DNA from: Faunimonas pinastri
Lineage (GTDB): Bacteria; Pseudomonadota; Alphaproteobacteria; Rhizobiales; Afifellaceae
Assembly (NCBI RefSeq): GCF_900110915.1
Contig: NZ_FOFG01000001.1
Span: forward strand, 186,001-250,000
DNA: 64,000 nucleotides
Direction: 5' to 3'
A program made the position numbers and the translations under genes. Under the pieces are notes generated by a model, which searched no databases, had not been told where the DNA came from, and saw only the letters and a program-made list of their open reading frames with translations. This document shows positions 28,029 through 37,714 of this stretch, in pieces; position 1 is the stretch's first letter, and every line of letters starts with the position of its first letter.

Positions 28029-28637
28029 ATGGTGAAACCCGCGCAGAAGAGCCGCTTCAACCTGGTCCTCGGGCTGGTGCTGGCGCTGGTCGGCGCGGGA
28101 ATGGTGGGAGCGGCCTATGCGGCGGTCCCGCTCTACCGGATCTTCTGCCAGGCCACCGGCTATAACGGCACGACGCGGCGCGCGGTGGCGGCAAGCGGTA
28201 CGGTGCTGGACCGGCGGATCATCGTCCGCTTCGACGGCAACGTGCAGGGCCTGCCCTGGAAGTTCATGCCTGCCCAGGCGGCGGTGAGCGTCAGGCTCGG
28301 CGAACCCACGACGATCTACTATCTCGCCGAGAATACGTCCGACCATGAAACCACTGGCTCAGCCGTGTTCAACGTGGCGCCGGATGCGGTCGGGCAGTTC
28401 TTCAACAAGATCCAGTGCTTCTGCTTCACCAAGCAGACGCTGAAGCCGCATGAACGCGTCACCATGCCCGTGACCTTCTTCGTCTCGCCGGACTTCGACA
28501 AGGAGCGGCAGCTCAAGGAAACGCGGGCGGTGACGCTGTCCTACACGATGTATCCGGCCGAAGAGCCGGGCGATACCAAGGCCGAGGGACAACCGGTCGC
28601 ACAAGCCGGCAGCGCAGTGCTGCCGAGCAAGTTGTAG
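28029..28637 (+). CDS. ctaG: Cytochrome c oxidase assembly protein CtaG/Cox11
   Basis: Cox11 of 202 residues delivers copper to the CuB site of subunit I. One N-terminal transmembrane helix (about 12-35) anchors a periplasmic Ig-like domain with the copper-binding pair in KIQCFCFTKQTL and the conserved PVTFFVSPDF. It is encoded between coxF and coxC, consistent with co-assembly of the oxidase. Confidence 0.95.
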   Translation: MVKPAQKSRFNLVLGLVLALVGAGMVGAAYAAVPLYRIFCQATGYNGTTRRAVAASGTVLDRRIIVRFDGNVQGLPWKFMPAQAAVSVRLGEPTTIYYLAENTSDHETTGSAVFNVAPDAVGQFFNKIQCFCFTKQTLKPHERVTMPVTFFVSPDFDKERQLKETRAVTLSYTMYPAEEPGDTKAEGQPVAQAGSAVLPSKL

Positions 28638-28687
28638 CATAGAACCGGTGCACCTTGCGCCGCCACTGGGGGATGGAAGACTTCGCT

Positions 28688-29527
28688 ATGGCTGACGGGC
28701 ACGTTAAACATCACGATTACCATCTGGTCTCACCGAGCCCATGGCCATTCATCGCCTCGGTCTCCGCGTTTCTCCTGGCGCTCGGCTTCATCGCCGGCAT
28801 GCACCATTACGGCTATCTCTGGCTGATCCCGGGCGCCCTGGGCGTCCTCTACACCATGTTCGGATGGTGGCGGGACGTCATCATCGAGGGGCGCGAGGGT
28901 TTCCATACCCGCGTCGTGCAGCTGCATCTGCGCTACGGGATGATCCTGTTCATCGCTTCCGAGGTGATGTTCTTCGTCGCCTGGTTCTGGGCCTTCTTCA
29001 ACACGAGCCTCTTCGTCGGGCAGGCGAACGAGACGGCGCGGCTGGCCGTCACCGGCGGCATGTGGCCGCCCAAGGGCATCGAGTCGCTGGATCCCTGGAA
29101 CCTGCCGCTGCTCAATACGCTGCTGCTGCTTACCTCCGGCACGACGATCACGTGGGCGCACCATGCGCTGCTCCACAACAACCGGCGTGGGCTGAAGGCG
29201 GGCCTGGCGCTCACGATCGTCCTCGGAATCATCTTCTCCTGCGTGCAGGCCTATGAGTATCTGCATGTCGGCTTCCATTTCAGCGGCAACATCTTCGGCG
29301 CCACCTTCTTCATGGCGACCGGTTTCCATGGCTTCCATGTCATCGTCGGCACGATCTTCCTGATCGTCTGCCTGGTGCGGGCACAGAATGGCGGCTTCAC
29401 GCCGGAGCACCATTTTGGCTTCGAGGCGGCAGCCTGGTACTGGCATTTCGTGGACGTGGTCTGGCTCTTCCTCTTCGCCAGCATCTATGTCTGGGGCTCG
29501 GCCGGAGTGGCGGCGACGGCGGGCTGA
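28688..29527 (+). CDS. ctaE: Cytochrome c oxidase subunit III
   Basis: CoxC/CtaE of 279 residues with seven transmembrane helices. Conserved stretches include HDYHLVSPSPWPF at the N-terminus, the Glu-containing REGFHTRVVQLHLRYG and SEVMFFVAWFWAFFNTS, and GFHGFHVIVGT with WYWHFVDVVWLFLF at the end. The ATG at 28688 with GGAAG upstream is preferred over one eleven codons earlier. Confidence 0.97.
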   Translation: MADGHVKHHDYHLVSPSPWPFIASVSAFLLALGFIAGMHHYGYLWLIPGALGVLYTMFGWWRDVIIEGREGFHTRVVQLHLRYGMILFIASEVMFFVAWFWAFFNTSLFVGQANETARLAVTGGMWPPKGIESLDPWNLPLLNTLLLLTSGTTITWAHHALLHNNRRGLKAGLALTIVLGIIFSCVQAYEYLHVGFHFSGNIFGATFFMATGFHGFHVIVGTIFLIVCLVRAQNGGFTPEHHFGFEAAAWYWHFVDVVWLFLFASIYVWGSAGVAATAG

Positions 29528-29532
29528 GGCGC

Positions 29533-29552
29533 GGGACGGTCCCGGCCGTCCC
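29533..29552 (+). other. Intercistronic hairpin after coxC
   Basis: A perfect 7 bp stem (GGGACGG and CCGTCCC) with a six-base loop lies directly after the coxC stop codon. It lacks a T-run and resembles the hairpins after ctaD. Confidence 0.5.
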
Positions 29553-29584
29553 TCAAGCCCCGAGCCCACGCCACGCCCTGCACC

Positions 29585-29980
29585 ATGCCGGACAAACCGA
29601 CCTATTTTCCGCCGCTGAACCCGGTTTCGACCGGGCTGAGGGGCCGCTGCCCGCGCTGCGGTTACGGCCACATGTTCAAGGGCTTCCTGACGTTCCGGGA
29701 ACGCTGCGAGGTCTGCGGTCTCGATTATTCCTTCGCCAACACGGCCGACGGGCCGGCCTTCTTCGTGATGACGCTCGTGAGCTTCATCGTCGTGGCGGCG
29801 GCCATGATCGTGGAACTCGCCTATTCCCCGCCGATCTGGGTCCACGTCGTGCTCTGGGTGCCGCTGATCTTCATCCTCTGCTGCGGCGGCCTGCGCCCGT
29901 TCAAGGGCGTGCTGATGGCGGTGCAATACACCAACAAGGCCGAGGAAGGCTCGATCGACCGCTCCGGCGATCCGCTATGA
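29585..29980 (+). CDS. DUF983 membrane protein with zinc ribbon
   Basis: A 131-residue protein with an N-terminal zinc-ribbon-like motif (RCPRCGYGHMFKG ... RCEVCGLDY, two CxxC pairs) and two transmembrane helices (about 55-75 and 82-100). DUF983 genes regularly sit between coxC and surf1 in alphaproteobacteria, suggesting a role in oxidase assembly, but no mechanism is known. Its stop overlaps the start of the SURF1 gene (ATGA). Confidence 0.88.
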   Translation: MPDKPTYFPPLNPVSTGLRGRCPRCGYGHMFKGFLTFRERCEVCGLDYSFANTADGPAFFVMTLVSFIVVAAAMIVELAYSPPIWVHVVLWVPLIFILCCGGLRPFKGVLMAVQYTNKAEEGSIDRSGDPL

Positions 29981-30726
29981 CGTTGCGGCTGCGGGGGCTT
30001 GTGCTTCCGGCTATCCTGACGCTGCTGGTGGCTGGTGTGCTGGTCGGCCTCGGCAACTGGCAACTGCGTCGGCTCGCCTGGAAGGAAGGGCTGATCGCGG
30101 CGGCGAACGAGCGGCCGCACATGGCGGTGGCGGTGCTTCCCGCGCCGGCCGAATGGCCGGGGCTGTCGGTCGATCCGCTGACCTATCGGCCGTTCCGGAT
30201 GACCGGCCATTTCCTGTTCGACCGCGAGGTGCCGGTCTTCACCAGCCTGCCGGACCCGAAAGGCCATTTCGGCGGGCCGGGATATTGGGTGGTGACGCCT
30301 TTCGCGCTTTCTGGCGGGGGCACCGTGCTGGTCAATCGCGGCTTCGTGCCCCAGGAGAAGCGGGACGCCTCCCAGCGCTCGGAAGAACCCGCGGGCGAGG
30401 TCACCGTCACCGGCCTCCTTCGCCCGGACGATTCGCACGGGTTCTTCACCCCGGCGCACAAGCCGGGCGAGATGTTCTTTACCCGCGAGATCGCCCCGAT
30501 CGCCGAGGCGCAGAAACTGACCGGGCCGACCGCGCCGTTCACCATCGACCTCGTCGCGTCGGAAACGCCCGCCTCCGGCCTGCCGCAAGCCGGGGAAACG
30601 CGGATGCTGTTCGCCAACAGCCACCTGCAATATGCGCTGACCTGGTACGGGCTCGCCATCGGCCTGATCGCCGTCTTTGTCGGCTTTGTTGCCCGGCAGG
30701 TGCGTAATCGGGGCGACGCGGCTTGA
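29977..30726 (+). CDS. SURF1 family cytochrome oxidase assembly protein
   Basis: A 249-residue protein with the SURF1 layout: two transmembrane helices at the ends (about 5-24, LPAILTLLVAGVLVGLGNWQLRR, and about 215-235, YALTWYGLAIGLIAVFVGF) flanking a soluble periplasmic domain with YRPFRMTGHF and VLVNRGFVPQ. SURF1 helps insert haem a into subunit I. It is the last cox gene here and overlaps DUF983. Confidence 0.93.
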   Translation: MTLRLRGLVLPAILTLLVAGVLVGLGNWQLRRLAWKEGLIAAANERPHMAVAVLPAPAEWPGLSVDPLTYRPFRMTGHFLFDREVPVFTSLPDPKGHFGGPGYWVVTPFALSGGGTVLVNRGFVPQEKRDASQRSEEPAGEVTVTGLLRPDDSHGFFTPAHKPGEMFFTREIAPIAEAQKLTGPTAPFTIDLVASETPASGLPQAGETRMLFANSHLQYALTWYGLAIGLIAVFVGFVARQVRNRGDAA

Positions 30727-30758
30727 CGGCGCGCCCCTTCGCTTCCTAACTGCCGACC

Positions 30759-31721
30759 ATGGGTGAGAGACCGAAGCGCGACATATATCTCTGTGCACCG
30801 CGCGGTTTCTGCGCCGGTGTGGAGCGGGCGATCCAGATCGTCGATGAAGCGCTCCAGCGCTACGGCGCGCCGGTCTATGTGCGCCACGAAATCGTTCATA
30901 ATCGCTATGTCGTGGAGGGCCTGCGGGCCAAGGGCGCGATCTTCGTCAACGAGCTGGACGAGATCCCCGAGACCACGCAGCCGGTGATCTTTTCCGCCCA
31001 CGGCGTCGCACGCGAGGTGGTGGAGAGCGCCGCGTCGCGCAACATGTTCGCGCTGGACGCGACCTGCCCGCTCGTTTCCAAGGTACACAAGGAAGCCGTG
31101 CTGCACCATCGCCGCGCCCGCGAGATCGTGCTGATCGGCCATGCGGGCCATCCCGAGGTCGCCGGCACCATGGGCCAGCTGCCCGTGGGCGGTGTCACGC
31201 TGATCGAGACGGCCGAGGATGCCCGGAGCTTCACGCCGCGCGACCCCGACAATCTCGCCTGGATCACCCAGACGACGCTGTCCGTGGACGACACCAGTGA
31301 GATCGTCGCCGTCTTGTCGGAACGCTTTCCCACCATCGTCGGTCCGCATCGCAACGACATCTGCTATGCCACGACCAACCGGCAGGAAGCGGTCAAGGCG
31401 ATGGCCGGCAAGGTAGACCGCGTGCTGGTCGTGGGCGCGCCGAATTCTTCCAATTCCGTCCGCCTCTGCGAAGTGGCCGAGCGGGCCGGCTGCCCGAAGG
31501 CGTCGCTGGTGCAGCGGGCTTCCGACATCGATTGGACCGACCTCGACGAGGGCGTGACGAGCATCGGCATCACGGCCGGTGCCTCCGCACCAGAAGTGCT
31601 CGTCGAGGAAGTGCTCGACGCGCTGGCCGAGCGCTATGACTTCACGATTCATCTGGTGCAGACCGCGCATGAGGACGTGACCTTCAACCTTCCCAAGATC
31701 CTCCGCGACGCCGCAGCCTGA
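30759..31721 (+). CDS. ispH: 4-hydroxy-3-methylbut-2-enyl diphosphate reductase
   Basis: IspH/LytB of 320 residues carries out the last step of the MEP isoprenoid pathway, giving IPP and DMAPP. The three Fe-S cluster cysteines are in [20 protein letters not shown] and [14 protein letters not shown]; substrate-binding His residues are in VRHEIVHN and SAHGVA. Its position after the cox cluster, followed by thrB and rnhA, is a common rhizobial order. Confidence 0.97.
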   Translation: MGERPKRDIYLCAPRGFCAGVERAIQIVDEALQRYGAPVYVRHEIVHNRYVVEGLRAKGAIFVNELDEIPETTQPVIFSAHGVAREVVESAASRNMFALDATCPLVSKVHKEAVLHHRRAREIVLIGHAGHPEVAGTMGQLPVGGVTLIETAEDARSFTPRDPDNLAWITQTTLSVDDTSEIVAVLSERFPTIVGPHRNDICYATTNRQEAVKAMAGKVDRVLVVGAPNSSNSVRLCEVAERAGCPKASLVQRASDIDWTDLDEGVTSIGITAGASAPEVLVEEVLDALAERYDFTIHLVQTAHEDVTFNLPKILRDAAA

Positions 31722-31722
31722 C

Positions 31723-32688
31723 ATGGCCGTTTACACCGATGTGACCGACGCCGACCTGGTGGCGTTTCTCGAAGCCTTCGACCTCGGCACGCTGCTCTCC
31801 TTCAAGGGCATCGCGGAAGGGGTGGAGAATTCCAATTTCCTGCTGCGCACCGAGGCCGGCAATTTCATCCTGACGCTCTACGAAAAGCGGGTCAGGGAAG
31901 GCGACCTGCCCTTCTTCATCGGATTGATGGAGCACCTGGCCGCGCGCGGGCTTTCCTGTCCGCTGCCGGTTCGCGCCCGCGACGGAGAGGCGCTGCACCG
32001 GCTCGCGGGCCGCCCGGCCGCGATCGTATCGTTCCTGGAAGGCATGTGGGTGCGCCGGCCGCGCACGGCGCATTGCCACGCTGTCGGCGTGGCGCTGGCG
32101 CGCATGCACGAGGCGGCGGCTGATTTCACCATCACCCGCGCCAACGGGCTCGCCATGCCGAACTGGCGGCCACTGTTCGAGACGGCGCGTGCCCGGGCTG
32201 ACGGGATCGAGCCGGGGCTGGAGGCCTTTCTCGCCGCCGAACTCGATTTCCTCGAGGCGAACTGGCCGACCGGCCTGCCGACGGGCGTCATCCACGCCGA
32301 CCTCTTCCCCGACAACGTGTTCTTCCTGCGCGAAGAGTTGTCCGGCCTGATCGACTTCTACTTCGCCTGCAACGACCTCCTCGCCTATGACCTTTCCATC
32401 TGCGTCAATGCCTGGTGCTTCGAGCCGGACATGACGCTGAACGTGACCAAGGCCAAGGCGCTGATCGACGGCTATGAGAGCGTGCGCAAGCTGGAGCCGG
32501 AGGAGCGGGACGCCTTCCACATCCTGGCGCGCGGTTCGGCGATCCGCTTCCTGCTGACGCGGCTCTTCGACTGGGTGAACGTGCCGCCGGGCGCTCTGGT
32601 CACGCCGAAGGATCCCCTGGAATACGTCCGGCGCCTGCGCTTCCACCAGCGCGCGACGAAGCCCGGCGATTATGGAATGGAACTCTAG
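31723..32688 (+). CDS. thrB: Homoserine kinase (APH-fold, ThrB type II)
   Basis: A 321-residue kinase of the aminoglycoside-phosphotransferase fold that phosphorylates homoserine in threonine synthesis. The catalytic loop is [13 protein letters not shown], followed by the metal-binding Asp in [19 protein letters not shown]. This is the form used by alphaproteobacteria in place of the GHMP-type ThrB of E. coli. It begins one base after ispH and abuts rnhA. Its pathway partner thrC lies at 39.6-41.0 kb on the other strand. Confidence 0.93.
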   Translation: MAVYTDVTDADLVAFLEAFDLGTLLSFKGIAEGVENSNFLLRTEAGNFILTLYEKRVREGDLPFFIGLMEHLAARGLSCPLPVRARDGEALHRLAGRPAAIVSFLEGMWVRRPRTAHCHAVGVALARMHEAAADFTITRANGLAMPNWRPLFETARARADGIEPGLEAFLAAELDFLEANWPTGLPTGVIHADLFPDNVFFLREELSGLIDFYFACNDLLAYDLSICVNAWCFEPDMTLNVTKAKALIDGYESVRKLEPEERDAFHILARGSAIRFLLTRLFDWVNVPPGALVTPKDPLEYVRRLRFHQRATKPGDYGMEL

Positions 32689-33156
32689 ATGTCGGAACGC
32701 GTGATCATCCATACCGACGGGGCCTGCTCGGGCAATCCCGGCCCCGGCGGCTGGGGTGCCATCTTGGAATATAACGGCACGACCAAGGAACTCTGCGGCG
32801 GCGAGCCGGCGACCACCAACAACCGGATGGAGCTGAAGGCCGCGATCGAGGCGCTGACGGCGCTGAAATGGACGGTGCCGGTGGAGGTCCACACGGACTC
32901 ACAATATGTCCGCAAGGGCATCACCGAGTGGATCCGCAACTGGAAACGCAACGGCTGGAAGACCGCCGATCGCAAGCCGGTCAAGAACGCCGAGCTCTGG
33001 CAGGCGCTGGACGCGCTGATGGCCGAGCACACCGTGACCTGGCACTGGGTCAAGGGTCACGCCGGCCATGACCTGAACGAGCGGGCCGACGAACTCGCGC
33101 GGCAGGGCATGCAGCCCTTCATGACGCGGCGGCCCCGCGCTTTCCCCGCGGCCTGA
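32689..33156 (+). CDS. rnhA: Ribonuclease HI
   Basis: RNase HI of 155 residues degrades RNA in RNA-DNA hybrids. The catalytic acidic residues are in [27 protein letters not shown] and [11 protein letters not shown], with the final Asp in NERADELAR. The basic handle region with [20 protein letters not shown] is present, as in E. coli. The start immediately follows the thrB stop codon. A second RNase H of the HII type lies at 55.3-56.0 kb. Confidence 0.97.
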   Translation: MSERVIIHTDGACSGNPGPGGWGAILEYNGTTKELCGGEPATTNNRMELKAAIEALTALKWTVPVEVHTDSQYVRKGITEWIRNWKRNGWKTADRKPVKNAELWQALDALMAEHTVTWHWVKGHAGHDLNERADELARQGMQPFMTRRPRAFPAA

Positions 33157-33161
33157 GGGCG

Positions 33162-34004
33162 CTATTCGACCGTAACCTGCTGCTCCACGGCTCGACCGCC
33201 GCCGGAGAGGATGCAGCGGAAGCTCTGTCCCTCCACTGCGGATGCGGGATTGCCTTCGGGCAGGGCTAGTTGGAAGCGAACTTCCGAACCCTGCTTGCGG
33301 GCGGGACCGGGCTGCCCCAGCGGCAGGCTCGCCGGCGGCTCGCACATCAGTTCCGCCTCGCCGCCGCCGCCGTCCGCCGTCGGGGGAACACGGGCCTGGA
33401 AGGCGATGGCGTCCCCCTCGACTTTCGCGGTCATGACCGAAAGACCGTTTTTGTCCGGCAAGCCGGGCAGGCGCGCGACATAGGTGGAAAGCAGGCTGTC
33501 GGTCAGCGGATCGGCCGGCTGGCCCGGGCCGCCATCGACCGAGGCGGAAGCCCGGACGGGCAGGCATGTGTCGGCGCAGACGCCGAAAAAGGCGTTGACG
33601 CGCAGCGTCACCGGGCGGGCCGGATCGGCCGGCTTGATCCTGAGCGGGAAGACCACCTCGTCCTCGTAGATCAGCGAGACGCTGTCGCCGTCCGTGTGGC
33701 GCTCAGGCGTGGGATAAAGCACCTCGACGGACGCGACGTTCTTCGATCCGGAGAAGTCGAACTCCGGCGCCATGCCCGCGTCGCCCGGAAAGCGCCAGTA
33801 GGTGTGCCAGCCCGACTCCAGCGCGATATCGATGCCGCCATCGATTCCGGTTTCGGGCGAGGCCGGCCCCGCCTCATTCGTCCTCGGCGATGCAACGAGG
33901 AGACGCATCTGGGCATTATCGATCCGCACCCATTGCGAGCGGGCCGCATGGGCCGCCGTGACGGAACCGGCAGCGATCAGGAAGGCAAGGACACGTGCGA
34001 TCAT
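33162..34004 (-). CDS. Secreted DsbD N-terminal-domain-like protein
   Basis: A 280-residue exported protein with a signal peptide ([20 protein letters not shown]). The domain resembles the DsbC/DsbD-N type (PF11412): [20 protein letters not shown], then [10 protein letters not shown] and [12 protein letters not shown], a CxxxC pair equivalent to the redox cysteines of DsbD-alpha. There is no transmembrane relay or C-terminal thioredoxin domain, so it is a free-standing periplasmic protein. The start at 34004 has AGGA upstream. It converges with rnhA and is divergent from the YqgE gene. Confidence 0.8.
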   Translation of the reverse strand: MIARVLAFLIAAGSVTAAHAARSQWVRIDNAQMRLLVASPRTNEAGPASPETGIDGGIDIALESGWHTYWRFPGDAGMAPEFDFSGSKNVASVEVLYPTPERHTDGDSVSLIYEDEVVFPLRIKPADPARPVTLRVNAFFGVCADTCLPVRASASVDGGPGQPADPLTDSLLSTYVARLPGLPDKNGLSVMTAKVEGDAIAFQARVPPTADGGGGEAELMCEPPASLPLGQPGPARKQGSEVRFQLALPEGNPASAVEGQSFRCILSGGGRAVEQQVTVE

Positions 34005-34122
34005 TCGTCTATCCTGCCAGCTGGCCGCAGCCGGTATCAAGCCTCTCACGGCGCTTCCCGGCCCGTGCGATCAGCCGAAGGCGGCTTGTCCGGGAGGGGA
34101 CGCTCGTTCTACGGTCGCTGCG

Positions 34123-34722
34123 ATGAAGAACATGCTCCCGGATAATCCTTCGCTCGAAGGGCACCTGCTGCTGGCCATGCCCTTCATGGAAGACCAGCGC
34201 TTCGCCCGCTCGGTCGTCTACATTTGTGCCCATTCGTCCGATGGCGCCATGGGCATCATCGTCAACAAGCTCCTGCCGGAGATCGAGTTTTCCGAGTTGC
34301 TGGTGCAGCTTGAGCTCGTTCGGTCGGACCGTGTCGATACCCTGCCGCGCAAGGTTCGGTCGCTGAAGGTGCATAGGGGCGGCCCGGTCGAGACCGGTCG
34401 CGGCTTCGTGCTGCATTCCGCCGATTTCATCGTGGAGAACGCGACGTTGCAGATTTCAGGCGGGATCTGCCTGACCGCGACGCTGGATATCCTTCGCTCC
34501 ATCTCGGAGGGGCGGGGACCGGACAAGGCGCTGCTGGCGCTCGGCTATGCCGGATGGGGACCGGGGCAGCTGGAAAGCGAGATCCAGGCCAATGGTTGGC
34601 TGCACAGCCCGGCCGACCGCCGCATCCTGTTCGAGGAAGCCGTCGAGCGCCGGTACGACACCGCACTCGCCCAGATGGGGATCGACCCCGGCATGCTGTC
34701 CGCCGATGCCGGCCACGCCTGA
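34123..34722 (+). CDS. YqgE/AlgH family protein
   Basis: A 199-residue YqgE/AlgH (DUF179) protein. Diagnostic stretches are [21 protein letters not shown] at the N-terminus, GAMGIIVNK and [16 protein letters not shown], and the C-terminal [14 protein letters not shown]. The biochemical function is unresolved. The ATG chosen follows directly after the GC-rich divergent region; longer upstream reading frames are antisense to the DsbD-like gene. Confidence 0.92.
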   Translation: MKNMLPDNPSLEGHLLLAMPFMEDQRFARSVVYICAHSSDGAMGIIVNKLLPEIEFSELLVQLELVRSDRVDTLPRKVRSLKVHRGGPVETGRGFVLHSADFIVENATLQISGGICLTATLDILRSISEGRGPDKALLALGYAGWGPGQLESEIQANGWLHSPADRRILFEEAVERRYDTALAQMGIDPGMLSADAGHA

Positions 34723-34757
34723 GCGGCGCTGACCCGCAGCGGGCCTTGGCGCTGTCC

Positions 34758-37637
34758 CTAGCTTGCCCGTGCGACGGGGCGGCGAACGAGTTGCTGCACC
34801 ATCTGCGCCGTCATCGGCCGGCCGTAATAGAAGCCCTGCACGTATTCGCAGCCGAGCTGGCGGAGCTGTTCCGTATCGCTCTCCGTTTCCGCGCCTTCCG
34901 CGATCACTTCCATGCCGAGCTCGTGGGCTAGCGCGATGACCGAGCGCAGGATGATCGGCCGCGTCTGGGATTCGCCGCAATGCACGAAGCTGCGGTCGAT
35001 CTTGATCGTGTCGAAGGGGAAGCGCTCCAGATAGGCGAGCGAGGAATAACCGGTGCCGAAATCGTCCAGCGACAGGCCGGCGCCCATCTCCTTGATGCGG
35101 GCCAGCACCTTGGAGGCATATTCCGGGTTCTGCATCACCATGGTCTCGGTGATTTCCAGCTTCAGCGTTCCCGGCGCGACACCGGTGCGCGTCATCACGG
35201 CCTTCACGTCGTTGATCAGATCGTGCCGCAGAAGCTGCTGGCTGGACACGTTGATGGAGACGAAAGGCATGTTCTCGCCCTCCACCATCGCCTGCCAGCC
35301 CGCAAGCTCACGCGCCGCGCGTTCCATGGCGAAGAGGCCAAGCTGCACGATGAGCCCGCTTTCCTCCGCGACCGGGATGAACTCGGACGGCGGGATCTTG
35401 CCGCGCGTCGGATGCTCCCAGCGCAGCAGCGCCTCGAAGCCGGCCGGCAGGCGGTCGGAGAGCTTGATGATCGGCTGATAGGCAAGCTCGATGCCGCCGC
35501 CGTCCAGCGCCTTGCGAAGCTCCGCCTCAAGCTCGAAGCGGCTGGCGCGGATATTGGTGGCAGCGGCGCCGGAATAGGTCTCGATCTGGTCGCCGCCTTG
35601 CCGCTTGGCATTGTAGGCGGCGGTTTCCGCGCCCTGCAACTGCGCCTCGGCGCTCTGCTGTGGATCGGTGAAACCCATTCCGACGGAAGCGCTGAGAAAG
35701 ATGTCGTGCTCGCCGACGGAGATCGCCGTCTTCAGCGCCGACATCATTTCGGCCGCCACGGCATCCAGCCCGTCCTGGCTGGTTTCCGAGAGGATGATGG
35801 CGGCGAAAGCATCGCCCTGCAGGCGCGCCAGCGTGTCCTGCTCGCGCAAGAGGCGCGACAGCCGGCGGCCCACCGCGAGCATCACGGAATCGCCGACCGA
35901 ATGGCCGAAGCGCTCGTTCACCGACTTGAAGCGGTCGAGCAGGAAGACGAGCACCGTGGGCTCCGCCACGCCTTCCGCGCGACTGCGGGCCAGCGCGAAT
36001 TGCAGGCGATCCAGGAAGAGCTGGCGGTTCGGCAAGCCGGTCAGGTTATCGTGGATCGCATCCTGCATCAGGCGCTCTTCGGCGATCTTGGCGTCGTTGA
36101 TGTCGGAGATCGTGCCGGTGCAGCGCATCACCTCGCCGTCGGTGCCGACGATGGGGCGGGCGCGGAGCGTGAACCAGAGGTAATGGCCGTCGGCTGAGCG
36201 CAGTCGGAACGCCTGGTTGATGCGGCCCCGACGCTGCGTCACCACGGCGTCCAGCACGGCGGTGAAGCGCTCCTGGTCACCGGGATGGAGCAGGCTCAGG
36301 AAATGCCGCGCCGGCCCCTCCAGACCGCCGGGCGGATAGCCCAGCGAGTGTTCGACCTGTCGGCTCGCCTCCACGCGGTCGCGGCTGACGTCCCAGTCCC
36401 AGACGGCGTCGCCGGCGCCCACCATGGCGAGCGCCTTCTGTTCGGCATCGCTGATCAGCCCCTGCGCAAGGGCACCGCCGGCAAAGGCGTGCTGCATGAT
36501 GGTGAAGGCGATCAGCATAACGATCAGCACGAGGCCGCCGGCGATCGCGGGCTGCACGGCGCTGTAATGGATCTTGCCGGTGACGGCGAGCCAGGAGCCC
36601 ACCACCCAGAAGACCAGTACTGCCCAGGCCGGGATCAGCATGATCGCACGGTCGAAATTGCGGAGCGCCAGGAACAGGATCACGGCGAGACCGACCACGG
36701 CGGTCAGCCCGAGCGACATGCGGGCGAGGCCGGCCGCCACCGAGGGATCGACCACGAGGATGCCGAAGGCGACGATCAGGCCGAGCAGCCAGAGGATGGC
36801 GATGTGGCTGTAGCGCACGTGCCAGCGATGCAGGTGGAGATAGGTGTAGAGAAAGACGACGAGCGCGCCGGCGAGCAGCACCTCCGTGCCTCCCCGCCAG
36901 AACTGCTCGTTGGCCGGCGCCAGCGCGAAGATGCGGTTCCAGAAGCCGAAATCGATCGAGGTATAGGCGAAGACCGCCCAGGCGAGAGCGGCCGTCGCCG
37001 GGAACATGGCCGTGCCCTTGACCACGAAGAGCACGCTCAGGAACAGCGCCAGCAGGCCGGCGATGCCGAGAACGATGCCGTGATAGAGGGTGTAGCTGTT
37101 GACGCTGTCCTCATAGGCGTCCGGCTGCCAGAGATGCAGCTGGGGAAGCGCCTCGCTGTGCAACTCGACGACGAAGGTGATGACCGCGCCGGGATCCAGC
37201 GTGATGCGGTAGATGTCGGCCTGCCCGCTCTGCACCTGCTCGGGAGGGAAGCCCTCGCTCGGCGTGACGGCGACGACGCGTTGCGAACCGAGATCCGGCC
37301 ACAGGACGCCGGAGCGGATCAGCTGGTAATGGGGCGCGACCAGCAGCCGGTCGATCTGCTCGTCGGACGGGTTGGACAGCGCGAAGACCGCCCAGTCGGA
37401 CGGACCGTCGGGCCGGCTGGAATGGACCTCGATGCGCCGCACGATGCCGTCCGCGCCGGGTGCGGTGGAAACCTGCACCTTGTCGGTCTGCTCGGAATGG
37501 CGTTCCACCGCGTGGGTGAGGTCGATCGTCTTGGCGTCCAGAGGAACGGAGATCGCCTCAAGCGCGACCGCGTGACCGCTCAGCCCGACCAGGAACAAAA
37601 GAACAAGAAGGCGTTTCACGATCGGGCCGACGTGCAC
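34758..37637 (-). CDS. 7TM-PAS-GGDEF-EAL cyclic-di-GMP protein with degenerate GGDEF
   Basis: A 959-residue inner-membrane signalling protein. A signal peptide (1-25) leads to a periplasmic domain (about 30-165), then about seven transmembrane helices (185-395, 7TMR-DISM-like), a PAS domain (405-530), a GGDEF domain (545-700) and an EAL domain (715-955). The GGDEF signature is replaced by QGDAF (about 606-610), so cyclase activity is unlikely. The EAL domain keeps its catalytic residues (EALLRWEHP, EITET, DDFGTGYSSLAYL, KIDRSF, EGAET), so it probably degrades c-di-GMP, with the GGDEF domain possibly regulatory. Confidence 0.92.
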   Translation of the reverse strand: MHVGPIVKRLLVLLFLVGLSGHAVALEAISVPLDAKTIDLTHAVERHSEQTDKVQVSTAPGADGIVRRIEVHSSRPDGPSDWAVFALSNPSDEQIDRLLVAPHYQLIRSGVLWPDLGSQRVVAVTPSEGFPPEQVQSGQADIYRITLDPGAVITFVVELHSEALPQLHLWQPDAYEDSVNSYTLYHGIVLGIAGLLALFLSVLFVVKGTAMFPATAALAWAVFAYTSIDFGFWNRIFALAPANEQFWRGGTEVLLAGALVVFLYTYLHLHRWHVRYSHIAILWLLGLIVAFGILVVDPSVAAGLARMSLGLTAVVGLAVILFLALRNFDRAIMLIPAWAVLVFWVVGSWLAVTGKIHYSAVQPAIAGGLVLIVMLIAFTIMQHAFAGGALAQGLISDAEQKALAMVGAGDAVWDWDVSRDRVEASRQVEHSLGYPPGGLEGPARHFLSLLHPGDQERFTAVLDAVVTQRRGRINQAFRLRSADGHYLWFTLRARPIVGTDGEVMRCTGTISDINDAKIAEERLMQDAIHDNLTGLPNRQLFLDRLQFALARSRAEGVAEPTVLVFLLDRFKSVNERFGHSVGDSVMLAVGRRLSRLLREQDTLARLQGDAFAAIILSETSQDGLDAVAAEMMSALKTAISVGEHDIFLSASVGMGFTDPQQSAEAQLQGAETAAYNAKRQGGDQIETYSGAAATNIRASRFELEAELRKALDGGGIELAYQPIIKLSDRLPAGFEALLRWEHPTRGKIPPSEFIPVAEESGLIVQLGLFAMERAARELAGWQAMVEGENMPFVSINVSSQQLLRHDLINDVKAVMTRTGVAPGTLKLEITETMVMQNPEYASKVLARIKEMGAGLSLDDFGTGYSSLAYLERFPFDTIKIDRSFVHCGESQTRPIILRSVIALAHELGMEVIAEGAETESDTEQLRQLGCEYVQGFYYGRPMTAQMVQQLVRRPVARAS

Positions 37638-37714
37638 CGCGAACTCCCGAATTGAGGCTGCTAAGAAGTCAGTAATGGTGTGGCAGCAGTATCACAAGCG
37701 AGGAAATTCCGCGC

